Origin: Phoebastria nigripes
Lineage: Eukaryota; Chordata; Aves; Procellariiformes; Diomedeidae
DNA: 64,000 nucleotides
Direction of reading: 5' to 3'
Assembly (NCBI GenBank): GCA_035582835.1
Contig: JAYKAV010003087.1
Coordinates: forward strand, 363,481-427,480
The notes beneath the pieces were generated by a model. That model had not been told where the DNA came from. It ran no database searches and was given only the letters and a program-made list of their open reading frames with translations. Both the position numbers and the translations under genes were made by a program. This document shows positions 51,083-64,000 of the stretch, in pieces. Position 1 is the stretch's first letter. Each line of letters opens with the position of its first letter.

Positions 51083-51085
<3 letters not shown>

Positions 51086-51121
<36 letters not shown>
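51086..51121. repeat. Homopolymer T36
   Basis: Thirty-six T in a row. It could be the poly-A tail of a minus-strand retrocopy, but the sequence to its right (51122-51300), read on the minus strand, shows no recognisable gene and no AATAAA next to the tract. I treat it as a simple repeat. Confidence 0.88.
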
Positions 51122-54100
51122 CCTTTTTGGTCCCCCATCAAGAATGCTATTTTTTAGGCCTCTGTCATCACACAATTTAACTACAGTATCTGGGCCTGCA
51201 GTTTTAGGTAATGCTTTCTGATCTATGCAAAATGCACCCCATGAGACCAGTCTAGTTTTTTGCTTTGAAGCCATCGTATCTGTCCCTGCCCCAGAACAGC
51301 GGGCACATATAGCTGGCTCCTTGCCTTCTCACTGCAGCAATTATATTTCTCCTCTTCCCTTTCAAGCACTTTCACAATTCTCTCCCTGTCTCCTCTTGCA
51401 ACTCCCAAAACTCTCATCACAACTTTGGACAATATCTGCTCAGATTTTCCCACAACGTTGCATCCATTCCTAAGAAGCAGTAGCCTTTTATCATAAGAAC
51501 AATTCTTAAGTTTATCTACAAAGATACTATTTGCTTGTTCCTCAAACTCCTTTTAAATTTTCATTTCTGCTATAGGAAATCAGGAAACCACTGGTATCAT
51601 GGTCAATTAGTGGTCAAAGCCATCTGTTAATAAACCTACTCTTCGGTTTACCTTTGCAATCAAGTGTGTTCCATCTTTTACGTTCAGCACCTATTGCAAA
51701 GAGAACTTGACCCCAATCCTTTCTTTGCATGGTGATGATCTAATATTGATAGAAGCAATTAAACACAAGAGTTTCCTTTCAAATAGCAACTCAGACAACA
51801 GTCTTATCCATTCATTAGGAAATAATTCATCTGCCCTTTCTCTTCTGATGGCTAATNATACAGAGAGTGAATGTCAGAACTGAAAGTGGAATGCATCTAC
51901 GTAGAACTAGTGTAACACCTTGTACTTTTTGTAGCTCGCTCTTAGTCATACTGACATGCTTATTTTCATTTGTGGTTTTTAGCTAAGCAGTGACTGATTT
52001 TAGAGAATTATGTTTAAGATAATTACACCACTAAATATTACAAAAAGTAAACAAATTCACACCTGGATTAATTTAGCATAAATTATTTTTGCCTTGCTCA
52101 TAAGAAAACTATTGCCTCAAGCTGGAAGGCATCCTCCTAATGCTTCGCTATAGTATGCGTTAACTAGAACAGGTGCAGACTTCCAAACAATTTTTGTAGA
52201 GTTTGCAGTCCTGACAATAAAGTGTCTTGAAGCTGGCCTTTGCTCAAGACCATAAATCAGTCATCTGTGAATCAAATGCCACTGGCAAAAGCATGTGAGG
52301 ATGTAAATCTACAGCTATACAAATAAGGAATTAAAAACCTCTCTCTTGTACTTGTTTAAAAGTAAAATGATAATCTGCAAGGCTCAGATTACATGATCCG
52401 TATCTGTAAAGTGACCCTTATAGAAGAGGTCTGTTAAAAGACTTGAATTTGCATGATTATCTGCGTGTATGTCAAAGCAAAGTCTTTGGTTTGGTCTTTA
52501 TTCTACTGTCAAACCTGTCAGCATCTCACTTAGCTCTCATACAGTAGCACTTCATTTGATTAGCCTCTTTTATATTTTACTTATTCAAAGTAAACCATCT
52601 GATTGCATCAGTCACACTGAAATTATTATTTCCTCAAGATTCCTAACAAATACAGATTTCTCCAAAAGAAAAACAGTGCAATTACCATGAATTTGATTAT
52701 CTGGGAGAACGTCACTGCTTAGAGTTCCCTGTTCGTTAGAAATTCACTAGAAATTAAATTAAATAAAAATAGTGCTGGCAACTGCTGGCTTCTGTCAGAA
52801 TTTGCTTATTAAAATGTGTAAAATGCATAACTGGCTAGAAGGAGCAGTGTGATGTACATGATCAATATATGACTTAAATGATACATACTGAGTGTTTTCC
52901 ACTGGTATTCCTTTGGGTTGCTATTGCTTGCTTGTCTCTAAAATCCTTACTATTAGTATGAAAAAAATACAGTGTTGATCCCCAAACCAGCCAACAGCTG
53001 CTTAAGATTTTAAGAAGTGTAAAGCACAAAACACACAGAAGTCAGTAGTGTGACCTCTATGTTCAAAAGGGAATTATTTATTATATACTTCATCTAGGCT
53101 AATCACTACAAGTTTAGGATTGCCTCAAAAGCTACAGTCTTTTTGAAATTTAAAACTTCCATAGATGTCTCATGATGTTTAAAAACAGCAGCTAAAATAC
53201 CAAGCCAAAGCTGAGGCCATCTAATCCATTAACCCACCCCTTATGATGGCCCATACTGGCTGCTTCATCAGAGAGCGCAAAACATTCTGTGCTAGAGATT
53301 TACTAAATAACCTTCCTAAAATACAATTCTTTGTAATTCTCACCAATCAATAATCACCTCATACCAATTATTTATTCATCCTTATTTATCATCATTCAAG
53401 GAACTACAAAAGCTCTCATTATCTGCGTTAACAGAATAGAGGATTGGAGGTTCTCAAATGAACATGAAATTCAATGAGAAACAGGCATTTAGTACCTTAC
53501 AAATGTCATTTTGCACCTGCTTGAAAACTTGGTGCCAACAATATCTAACTTCAGATAATGTTTATGTTTACAAAAAAGGAAATATTTTTGGTTTATAATT
53601 GTGCCTAATTTTTTAATGTTAAGATGATGAATATTCTAAGATAGACAACATTCAAGCATTCAATTTAACTGTCTACCCCACACTTTGTTCTATTGCCCTG
53701 AATCACTACTTTTCCCTTGTGGTCACTTCAAATAGTGAAAATACTGTTCATATGCAGAGACACCTCTGTAGTAACGTGTAATTTCTAGTTCACGCATTTT
53801 TCAGACATCAGAACTGATCCAGATAACTGAATCATGGACAACCTCCCCCCTCTCATTTACTAAAACTGAACTTTGGCACAGTATTAGCTTTTAGGAAGAC
53901 AGTCCTACTGGATATCCTTGTTCTAGTCAGATTTAAAACAGTTTGAGATTAGCTGTAAACAGCCATGAGATGTTTGTTTATATTTGCATTTTATTCCAAT
54001 CAAAAGACCAAAAGCAGTCTTAATCCTAACTGTTATGGATTGAAATTTGTACTTTTACAGATTTTGTGGTATAGTCTACTCCTACTCTGCTTTTGCACTT

Positions 54101-56139
54101 AATCTCATCATAGTAAAAATATAAGTCTGACCACTCTGCTTTCATAACTCATTCTGACTTTTCTATAAATGATAAACTCAAGTATCTTTCTACAATTTAC
54201 ATTTCAGAAATCCCTGTTTCTATGCTTTTATTGGTATTCCTTATTGCTAAATCTAGAGACGGGTTACTGTATTTCATCAAGAACACCGTTCAGATCTCTA
54301 ATTAGCTAATTTGTCTTTCAAATTCTTACCTCGGGTACAAATATTTATAGTTTGTTGACATAGGAAAACTTGTTGCATCTTCTGCACCTTCATTACTTAC
54401 TACTGACATGATGTTTAAGTAATATCTATGCCTTTTTGCAAGGTGGCATGCTATGCTTTCTGTGGCTTCACACACTTGTGCCTATCCCACTGAGAAATAC
54501 ATGGCTTTATTAAACATGGTAACAGTCAAGGTACACTATGGTGATAAAGCTTTACATTCAGGCTACAGTTAATGAGTCCTCAGACAACATGGGAACATGC
54601 GGAAAAGAACACTCTATGGCTGTCCTGCTCTTGACACAGTCCCTACCCCTTCTCATCACGGGCTAACAGCATCCAGCTCTAAGCCTCTTAGGAAGCATTA
54701 CAACTACCTTTCAGTCTTGCTGCAGTTGAACTGGAACCTCACCTACTGACGCTGCTCAAAAAAAAATTCAGTAAGGAACCAGTCCCATTGGTTTTAAACT
54801 GTTTGAAAAACCACAAAGACCCTTCCACCTATTTTGACCTTCAGTCACAACTAGTGATTTCTGTTGATCCTATAAACAAATGCAACCTTTAGAAATCAAT
54901 GCATTTTACTGTTTTTATAAGCCTCGATGAATTTGATTTTCAGCTATGAGAATTACAGTTACTGATTCCATTTCCCTTGGGTTTCCTCATGCATCCCTGC
55001 CTATTCTTTTGGGCCATGAAGAAGCAAAAGAGTAAAACCATTATGCTTGTGGACAAATCAGCAACTGCTGCTAAACTAGGGATAGCTTTAGTTGCCCATC
55101 AAACAGTTCAGCTGTACACTGCTTTAATACTTGTACATAAAATGCAAGACAAGCACCCTAAAAAATAAGTAAAGCTTTCATTATTCTATGCTTCAGCATT
55201 ATTCAACAGATATTTTCTGAAAAGGCCAACGAAAAAGTTTACTGTATAGTTTGATTGCAGTAAAGATTGAAAGAAAGAAGGGTTGCTTTTTCTGCTATCA
55301 TATTTCCCCCCCCCCATCCTTTGAAGCTTGGGATCTTCAGCATCAACTCTTAAAAAAGTATACTATGTTACTCAGGTTACTTAAGAACACAGAACCACAT
55401 CTGTGCTATTCAACCCCCTGATGGTGGTTGGTGAGGTTTTTAAGGGTGGATGAATCAGAACACTATCTTTATTCAGTACAGAAAGACAAAAAAAAATCAA
55501 TCTATTTAGGGGAAGAAGTTAGAAATAACAGAAGAAAAGGCTCTGTCTTTGGAATTTCCTGCTTTACAGCAGCATTAGCTATGANGTATCACTGTTATGG
55601 AACAATACATCTGAACAGAAAAATACCTTTCATGCTTCAAAAAAACCAAAANCAGGAGTAGATCTATAATGTGGTCATCCAGCATGCCTTTACTCAAAGA
55701 TATATGCTGCCCTTTTAAGTATTTACTTCTCTCCCTTCTCCCTCCCATACATGAAGTTTTCCATTACATCAGTGCCTTTGAAAGTCTTTTTAGCTTTTGT
55801 TTTAGCCCTAGAACGTTAAAAAGCTTCATAATTTCAGAAAGGTCAACTTCCGTTAAAACACCTTCATGAAAAGATGCCACACTATTTGAAGAAAAATGAA
55901 CACAGACAGAATATCTATGGTACAGTCATCTCTCAAATAGATATACACTACATTCAATAGTAAAGAAAGAAAATACAAACTGGCAATGAATAACATGCTT
56001 AACACAACACTGAAATAATGACATGGGGAAGGATCAGTATCACAGTAGTAGGACACAACACCGAAGTACATTTGTAAAATTCTAGTTTACAAACAAGCAG
56101 GAATTGTCAACTTTTATTTCCATGTTTGTGCAGACAGCC

Positions 56140-56457
56140 TCACTGAAGCAGAAATATTGTTCCAAGGTCACATCTGATGCAATTTGCCCACTCCAGATGC
56201 AACCTCATCATTGGCGTATTATATTCAATACCTGATCCTTCCAATACAGAAGTGACATTCAGCTGTTCCACAGTGAACATTATACAATGTACCCTAATTT
56301 GATATCTGAGTGTGTTCCCTGGGCACATGCCATCTGTATTGTTGCTCACAGGCTGGTCATATATGTAAGTATACAGCGAATAGTCCATAGGCTGAGGATA
56401 GAGAACACATTCCGACACTAGCACTCTCATAAGGTTATTGTGCTCCACAGACTGCAT
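56140..56457 (-). CDS. Doubtful small open frame, 105 codons
   Basis: An ATG-started frame (ATG at 56457-56455) ending about 25 bases before an AATAAA on the same strand (near 56119). The translation has five cysteines, two N-glycosylation sequons (NNT, NVT) and an aromatic-rich core, loosely like an extracellular domain. It has no signal peptide, so it would have to be a last exon; a possible splice acceptor (CAG at its second codon) has a weak pyrimidine tract. I do not recognise the protein. Frames this long are expected a few times by chance in 64 kb of DNA this AT-rich, so this is probably not a gene. Confidence 0.12.
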   Translation of the reverse strand: MQSVEHNNLMRVLVSECVLYPQPMDYSLYTYIYDQPVSNNTDGMCPGNTLRYQIRVHCIMFTVEQLNVTSVLEGSGIEYNTPMMRLHLEWANCIRCDLGTIFLLQ

Positions 56458-59400
56458 GGTGGTTTGATGCTTATCACTGTTTGCTCAAAGCTGATTATTT
56501 TAAACAAACAACATATCAAAAAATTGTTATACCACTTGATTCTACCTTCTTTGGTCATCCTGTTCTCTCATTTCTATTACTATTTGTACCTGCTTCTATG
56601 ATACTGCATTTTAGGATTCATTTGCCTGCTTTTGCTTTGTTCACATCCTGTTTATGAGCACAACACATGGGCCCAGAGTCACCTTCGAAGGTTGTCTGTC
56701 TAAAAAAATGTTTGAAGTGACTGTAGTGTTAAAGCATGACAGCTGATGTTATTTACATCATTGCTGACCAAGAGCAAGCCTGACTTTGCATAACCTACAG
56801 ACTTTCAAATCATGTATAGTCATCTCTTAGATAGAAAACGTGGCTCCACTGAAACCTGAAAAGCTTCTAGACTTCAATTGGAACTTGATATCACCCTTTC
56901 CAAGGCAAAAATACCCAATTTGTCCTGTGTCATATTATTGTCAAGGTCTTCTTGTAAACATTCTGTTTATAAGTACACTTCAGTTCATCATGAGCCGAAA
57001 AACGTCCCTCTGCCTTCGTGCCCATTTGATTTCTACATCAGTGACCCAGTTCTACGCCTTTATAACTTACATCATGTGGAATTAGTTCATACTGGATACA
57101 TTCTTTACTTAGTTGCTGTTTCTTACCTCCAACTCATTTAAATTCTTCCTCTACACCAGATTCTATTGCAGCACCTCCATGGCCATTACTGACAGTCACC
57201 GATTTGATTTACAAATAGCTCTGAGGGGATCAGATGTTGCCAAAGAGACAGTAAGGAAACAGAGGGAAGCTGGGAATTGATATGAGAAAAAAGACAAAGG
57301 GAGAAAAGCAGAATGGAAAGACTACAGAATATTGCTTTAAATAATAGAGACTAGTAAGATGTATCTATCGGCACCTAATGGGTGCACACTGTTTAGTGAT
57401 TAGTTATAGCTAGTCTTCACTTGTTTTCTTACACCATAAATTCTTCATAGTGAGATTACGTCCACCTTGAACTGCAAGATTCTCCACTTCTTTCATACTG
57501 CTATATCCATATTTCTTATTGTTATAACAAAAGCTCTCTATCTCTTTGTTAAAGGCTTACAAACACCTTAAAGGAAATACCAGCTCTGCTTGTTTCTAAT
57601 TTTCATCATAATTACAGACTCAATCATAAATATTCATGTAGTACCACACTGTAAATGCACATTCCACTTTATAGAACACAGATGAAAGCAGTTCTCTAAA
57701 CAACTTACTGTGTGACCCCTACACAGAGGTATAGAAAAAGAAGTTGGGGTGTGCATTCACCGAATTACAAAATCCTGGAATGATTCAAGTAAGATGAAGC
57801 TTTTCTAATGGAGAAAATGCATACTAGCAATCCATTTATATATTGCTGTTTCCAAATGCAATGTCTCATTTGGGGGATAGTTGCTGAACATGCTTGTCCA
57901 AATACCTTTGCAGGATATATATACAGAAATAACACATTGGAATTTGGCTCCTAATTAGAGCAGTGGTTACTAATTTAACTATAGAGATACCAGACCTCAA
58001 ATTCTTGATTTCATGCCCACTCAACTGTCCAAACAAATGGCTCATCTCAGTGTGATTTAAATCCACATAATTATTAAATAAGAGTTAAGACCAAAATATA
58101 ATTTCATTTCTATAGATGCAAGGTTAATCAGAATGTTTTGTTCAGTTGTCAGAACAATTTAATGCATTTCAGTATTAGCTAATTCAGAAATTGTATTACT
58201 CAGTGAGAATACAGCTGGTAGTTCATAAAATGCTGCTTTTAATACAAACGTTATCTGTACTGAGGGATTGCGGTTTTATTGACCTAGGTCTACATACAGT
58301 TTTCATCTCTAAAGCAGATGTGCTGTGATTAGTAACTATTCAGAACAATTCATTTTGCACTGAAAATCTACAGCATTAACATATAGTCCCAATTAGACGA
58401 CCTCTCCCATTTCAATTATTTCCTTATGTTTGTCTTCATGTTTTTATTTTCTCTACCTTCTCTAGCCTATCTCAGAATCACTGAGATGGTTCAATAAAAG
58501 TTTAACCGTCTTGTGCTATTAATGTGCTTGTGCTCCATGTGGAGTGCTGGTTTCCTTCCTTTTACCGAACGCCAAACGGAGGGACACAATGGGTGTGTTG
58601 TGCTCCGTCTAGCACGGTATGTGCAATATCTTTAAAAAGGAGGTGTGGGCTGGCTGTAACACCACTACTCTTAACAGTACAAGTACCACGAACTAATCAA
58701 CCACAGCACTGGGGCATGCAGTCCATTGAAAGCCGGTGAAAAAGCTGCTTTTTATTATGACCTACATACTGCACAGCAGCAGTTGGACAATTTAAATCTA
58801 GTTACATTGAGGCTGAACACAATGCATGAATTCCACTAATGATGAACTCAATGATGTAAGGCTTTTCAAACATGCTTGCAAGTTCTATAATGTTTTAATT
58901 TACCCATGCTATCCTGACAGTAAAAAGCACAATGAAAAATAAAAAATCCTTTCCTTTTAGTAGAAAATGCAAGCATAAAATTTTATCAACTATTGGAAAC
59001 ATCCTTCTGAATCAGCAACCATATGGAACATCACGTTGAAATATTTAATGAAAATGCAATCAGATAAATTAATTCAGCAACCACTCTAAACAAGCCACTG
59101 ACCAAAGTCAACCTTTAAATGCAAAGATACCTAAAGCAGCTTATTTCTCACATGAAGTTTTGCTCAGTTTTATTTTACAAAATTGAAATAGTCCGTGCAA
59201 AGGCATACCTCTCTCACACAAGCCGAGATGCACAGCAGCTTCCTTTCATGGAAGAGTCCAGAGGCAAAAGCTCCTAAGCCAATGTGCTAATAAGCAGCCC
59301 GTAAGCCTGAGAAAGGGCTTCTGCCCAGCCTGCAGTACACAGCCCAGATGAACTGCACACCTGCTTTTTCAGTAGTGCCTGTTTCCTGGAGGCAGCAGCA

Positions 59401-59649
59401 CACAAGAGCAGCAGAAGGAAGGGCAACACCCTTCTCCCGGATCACAGGATTTCACTCGGAGTAGCTAGCAAGCTGCTGAGATAACATTGCAGAGAAACCT
59501 TGCCTTTACAAGACAAAACCCCGCTCCGCTGCCTGACAGCAGATATGCAGCATTATCACCCTGCATTCCACTTCCTCCGATCAGCTAGCAGGAACAGCAG
59601 TCACCAGCTTGTCAAAATGGCAGCTTGTAAGCACGCTAAGCCACTGTAA

Positions 59650-60012
59650 TTACGCACTAATATGCCCGTTTCTTCTGTCTCCTCCGACGAGATTTTTGTT
59701 TATTCCCCGGTAAAGCACAGCATAATATGTCACATTGTTTTCCATAAGCAAAATGGCTGGTCCTTTCAGCACTGCCACAGACAGCTCATTGGGCTCCCCC
59801 GGCTTTTCGGAGCCATGGCAACAGCCAACAGCCAGGCTGCCCCGCCACCGCGGCGGCAGGGGCGGCTCCGCCACCGCGCCCGCGGAGGGGTCGCTCTTCT
59901 CCGCTCCCCGCTCGCCCTTTCTCAGCGCTATCTGCATCCGCGGAAAGAGAAACTGTCCTCGGTTGTCTTCATCCCTGCTCTCGGTTTGTGTGGCATCCTG
60001 GGTTTTGAGCAT
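59650..60012 (-). CDS. Possible 120-codon frame in the CpG island, minus strand
   Basis: The first ATG is at 60012-60010 and the frame stays open across the whole island (start MLKTQDATQTESRDEDNRGQ). No domain or family is recognised and the C-terminal part runs into ordinary AT-rich sequence. It could be a first coding exon of a gene extending left, but there is no clear splice donor and the opposite strand is also open. I judge it more likely a chance frame. Confidence 0.12.
   Translation of the reverse strand: MLKTQDATQTESRDEDNRGQFLFPRMQIALRKGERGAEKSDPSAGAVAEPPLPPRWRGSLAVGCCHGSEKPGEPNELSVAVLKGPAILLMENNVTYYAVLYRGINKNLVGGDRRNGHISA
59780..60010. promoter_or_regulatory. Small CpG-dense island, promoter-like
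   Basis: I count about twenty CpG dinucleotides in roughly 200 bases (59800-60000), while the AT-rich remainder of the window is nearly CpG-free outside CR1. Promoter-type motifs nearby are GGGGCGG (Sp1-like, about 59859), an inverted CCAAT box (ATTGG, about 59789), AAAATGGC twice (about 59615 and 59751, YY1-like) and an ETS-like CACTTCCTC (about 59570). No TATA box is evident. Such islands usually mark transcription starts of vertebrate genes. Direction is unclear: both strands have short open frames through the island. If the gene runs leftward on the minus strand, the preceding 59 kb would be intronic; if rightward, its first intron would fill 60-64 kb. Confidence 0.6.
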
Positions 60013-60018
60013 AGCTGA
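59815..60018 (+). CDS. Possible short frame in the CpG island, + strand
   Basis: The ATG lies in a strong Kozak context (GAGCCATGGCA) and opens 67 codons beginning MATANSQAAPPPRRQGRLRH, then an arginine-rich stretch and a hydrophobic end. No family is recognised. GC-rich islands produce overlapping chance frames on both strands, as here, so this may be nothing or an upstream frame of an unseen gene. Confidence 0.12.
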   Translation: MATANSQAAPPPRRQGRLRHRARGGVALLRSPLALSQRYLHPRKEKLSSVVFIPALGLCGILGFEHS

Positions 60019-63000
60019 AAGGCTGCAGCAGTGACGAGTACCCACTGCAAGCAACCCAGGCCAATAGGTTGCGAATTACCATATGAACATGTACAGTGCA
60101 ACACACTTTCGATGCGCTAAATTTAAGCATAAAAATTATTTGACAGGGCACAGCATAAGCACTCAGGGTAAATAATCATCTTTATTTAGGAAACAGGGAT
60201 AACCATTATACAATAGTCAGCTAGTTTTCCCACAATAAAGCCCAAACCCCCACTCGTTTACAAAAACCCCTGACATTATCACAATTACTCCCAGTGTTTA
60301 TAAACACATTTCTTGATCTTAATGGGTTAAAGGCTGCTGTTTATTAGACGAGTTTCAAAGATTGTACATTGCAATCACCATGTAAACTGATTTTATCTTA
60401 CTCAGAATAACATTTCATTTTTATTTTTCATTTCAATTAGGAGTAGGAAGAAAAGACGACACTTGTGAACAATTTCAAACTGCTTATAAAAATTCCCACT
60501 CTTCAAGAGCTGCCATCTCATATCTCAACCACCTAAGGAGTCAGGAATAAAAAGCTAGAAAGCACATGCAGCACTCTGCAACCTAAAGTTCTTTGAAAAT
60601 AATTTAGAAACATTAAATATATCTGAGCATGCTGCATTTCATACACAAAAAATTGAGTATTGGTTTGAGGAAGATTTTTCCATCCCTTCCTAGTCATTAA
60701 CAGGGATTGGCTTAGTACGCATAACAAATCATCACATTTCCTTGTTCAATGTCATACTTTTCTAGGGCTGCAGCAGGTTTTTCACCTCTGAGTACAGCCT
60801 GCAGACAAAGCTCTGCTGCTCCACCACTCCAAGGGAAACTTTTGCTCTCAGTGTCCAAGGGCAGTGGTGTCTCAGTGGAGTCCCAGGCAGAGAACTAAGG
60901 TCCACTGCGGTGGATTTTACACATTTCTTCCCTCAGCATCTTTACCCTTCTTCCCTTGCATAAGCGCTAGTTTCTCTGAAAGTATTACAAGAGGAAAGTG
61001 GCCGGGGGGGGGGTAGGCTCACCAGGAAACAAGTAGGTAAATTCTGTTTAGATTTCTGACATGTCAGAGCTGAAACATTCCAGTACATTTAAATAGATGT
61101 TTCAACAGTAACACTAATTTAGTCTTGTTTCTTCCTCTCTTAGCCTTCTTTAAAAAGATGGATGGATGTCCACATATCTCAAACTGCAGTTGGGGCTAAG
61201 AGCTGATGTGCTAGCATCAGGCAAAAGTACCCTCAAGCTGCCATGACTCAAACACATACTTTCTGTGCCATGACTACTTTCCAAGAATACTTTTTGATCA
61301 AAAAAGGATGTCTGCTGATTTGGCAACCTGATTCTGAAGCTTCTGGCTGGAAAACATTAAACTACTGAAGTAATTATTTACACACAAAGTAAGTATTAAA
61401 ACAAAACCAGTCTGCATTACAAGAATACCATTTCACCATGATTAGTTCACTAACTTTTTTGTTAATAAGCAACACGAAACAGACTGCACATCCAGTCCCT
61501 TGCTTCTTAATGCATTGATACAGTCATTGACTCTACAAAAAAAAAAATCTTCTTCAGTAAGTGAAGACACAAGCAGGTTTTCTATCACTTTATCTCACTA
61601 ACCTACTATGGTTACTGTCACAATACTCTCTACAGGCAGGCTAAAACTTTAGCTTTTGAAAAAGAAGAGGTCATGAGTTTTTAAAGAATAGGTTAGAGCT
61701 TGGAAAGGTTTCAAGATGTTTGTCCATATCTATGTATCTATACATATACAGGTATCTTAACACACAGTGGAAGCACAGTATTTTTATTAAAATGTTCTTG
61801 AAGTTAATTCCCACCCCCCCCCACAAAAAACTTGTTTGAGGACTACAACTTCATAATTCAATCTTTACGGATCTAGAACTATGTTTATAATGCAGGCACA
61901 CTTCCATCCAGTTAAGAGTGATGGCGCTTTTGCCTGCAGTATGCACATAGGACTTAACGATATACATGCACATACAACCTTTCCTTCTCTTCAGCGACAA
62001 ACAATTAGGTAGAAGTTAGAAGAGGCTTAATCCAAGTGCAGATTATGGTTCCAATTCAGCAAACAATTAAAGCACAAAGTGTGAGAACCTAACCTGTCTG
62101 AGATTACCTAAAAGCTCCACAGAAGTCCTAGAAACAGTTTCTGCTGCATGCTCTGCACAGCCATAAGATTTCTCCTGCCAAAACCCACTGAAATCACGAC
62201 ATCAAGGATGGGAACTGGACCCACAGTGCAGCTGCTAGAGACTAAATAACCTCCGATAGGCCCACAAGGCTCAGTTACACTGGACCTTTCCTAGGCAGGC
62301 AGACATACCAGAATCAGGCAGCTGAAATGGTGGCTGCTATCCTACTCCCCTTATATAAAAATTTAAGTGCAAGGCATAGAGTCATACTGACCCTACAACG
62401 AGTATTTAAGTGCTTAAAGATAACCNCTTGCCTGCTGTGTTAGAACAGGGCTGAAAATAGAACACATCATTTGGTATCTTTGCTCAAATCCTACTCCCAC
62501 ATTAATTCAAATGAGCTTCTTAATCTCACTGTAGTACCTGGACGACAGTTGCTCACATCAAAAACCATCAGAGCTGAAAGAAAACTAGTACTCACCGATC
62601 CTTCACCAGAACATTGCTAACAATCTTCAGTTTTGAGACAGAAATAACAAGCATTGTCATCAGCCTTATCTATAGATAGATACCATAGCCACATATTCAC
62701 CATTGTAATTTAGCCCTTCCTGCTGTTTTCCTTCACAAACTAGTTTCCAGCTGTCTCAAACCAGCTCCACAGAATATAAAACTTATACCTCCATTAAAGC
62801 AACATTTCATTCTTATGACTTCTTCAATCAACTCAAGAACTGTTATTTGCATACATTTAATTAAAATTCATTNCTTTATGAAAAATAAATTTGCATTCTA
62901 AAACTGTTTTAAAAGCATGAACTATAACAAATATTAAGAGATATTGGCATCCATGGACAGGAAATGTCAAAAGGCCAGATTCTGGTTAAGAAGCAATTAC

Positions 63001-64000
63001 TATATTAAAATCAGCGTTTTATTTCCTGCATTGCATTGTAATTGTTCCTAGATATATTTGACTATCCAAGTAGGAAAACACCTACTGTTCAGCCATCCTG
63101 AATATCATTAATAATTACAGATCTTTCTAATCCTTGTTCAATTTCTGTAATCACTTGATGGTATATTTAAATGAAAAAGGTTCTACTATGAAGGCAAATT
63201 GGACTGCTCTAATCATAAAGAAAGCATCATCTATCAACAGAAAAACACTATAAGGTCTCCAATTTAAAAAGATTGTAATTTTTTTTTCATATTGGTTGGT
63301 CAACCTGCTTAAATGCAAAGCAGTAGGTAAATGGAATGAGTATCTGGAGGTGAGTATGCTGAAGTATAGACTAGTTAACATCATTTTTCCAAGGTGACCA
63401 CAAGCCTGGAAAAAAAACCCTGTCCGATTCCCAAGACGTTACTATCACTAACTACCCAAGACACAATCTGCAGAAGAGTGAACTGGAATTCAAACATAAA
63501 GAGCTAATTTTATCCAGGGTCAAACTTGTTTGTAGCTCCTCCAGCTACTGAACACTGAATACAACTCCAGCTATTGGCTTTGTATTTTCAGGTTCTCACC
63601 AATAACAACTCTGATCAATTTTCTGTACTGTGGATTCAATCAGATACTTGGCAAAGATGCTGACAGAGAACTCTACATAGATTATATACAGTAATGAGTT
63701 GATTTAAGTATTTAAGATGTGGCATGCATTTAAATAAAACAATAACAAAAGCATTTTAGAAACATTTTTTAAGGTGTATTTGGGAAAGTTTTATCGCAGG
63801 AAGCATATATGCTTTTTTCCACAGTTGCCCTTTCAGACATGTTACTCATCGCAAGTAGTACAGCCATAAAATGGGATAGAAAAGATGAGAAAAGTAACTC
63901 TGATTTTCTTAAAAGCAAATATTTAAAAACCTTAAAAGGAAGCCCTGAAGCCCTTTTGTAATTAGAGATGAAAGTGTCTTAACCTAATAAGACTAGATCC
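60019..64000. other. Non-coding sequence right of the CpG island
   Basis: No gene or transposon is recognised. It contains G10 at 61004-61013 and C9 at 61814-61822. If the CpG island drives a gene rightward, this would be the start of its first intron. Confidence 0.65.
61004..61013. repeat. Homopolymer G10
   Basis: Ten consecutive G bases after GGCC, the only long G run on the + strand. It is one of seven C or G runs of eight or more in the window. Confidence 0.88.

Larger units (their letters stand above)
44564..59200. other. Non-coding sequence, no gene recognised
   Basis: Nothing on either strand reads as a known gene. It contains C14 at 45423-45436, T36 at 51086-51121, T10-A9 at 50918-50936, C10 at 55306-55315, an A-rich ATAGAAA tract at about 48464-48502, and one ATG-started 105-codon frame at 56140-56457 listed as a doubtful candidate. 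From about 59200 rightward the GC content rises toward the CpG-dense segment. Confidence 0.65.

Noticed and set aside
51086..51300. T36 as the tail of a minus-strand processed pseudogene
   Set aside because: The adjacent sequence read on the minus strand shows no protein similarity and no AATAAA near the tract.
1..64000. CRISPR arrays, operons or bacterial-type elements
   Set aside because: The sequence is vertebrate, and no regularly spaced direct repeats were seen.

Overview
The window is AT-rich, gene-poor vertebrate DNA, most consistent with a bird. The main support is four CR1 non-LTR retrotransposon copies ending in the ATTCTATG-type octamer tail typical of avian and other sauropsid CR1. 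I found no multi-exon protein-coding gene. Ordinary intergenic or intronic sequence fills most of the 64 kb.

Layout. 1-7465 is unique non-coding DNA with simple repeats. A 5'-truncated CR1 lies at 7466-8207, a shorter one of another subfamily at 12138-12714, and a long but broken CR1 at about 15282-18142 that still shows its endonuclease and reverse-transcriptase regions. 18143-43484 is about 25 kb of non-coding DNA with recent tandem duplications (38 bp at 19.8 kb, 61 bp at 31.2 kb), long A/T tracts, a purine-only tract and hairpins. At 43485-43869 there is a degenerate intronless histone H2B copy, followed after 15 bases by a truncated CR1 (43885-44563) on the same strand. 44564-59200 is again non-coding. 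About 59780-60010 is a small CpG-dense island, the only promoter-like segment seen; the gene it may serve is not visible here. 60019-64000 is non-coding.

How the parts relate. All four CR1 copies lie on the + strand. Three of them (12.1, 15.3 and 43.9 kb) belong to one subfamily and the 7.5 kb copy to another. Every CR1 copy is defective. The most interesting locus is the H2B-CR1 junction, because CR1 is not thought to copy ordinary cellular mRNAs and processed pseudogenes are scarce in birds. Single ambiguous bases are concentrated in the CR1 copies, and one 75-base assembly gap (11297-11371) is present.
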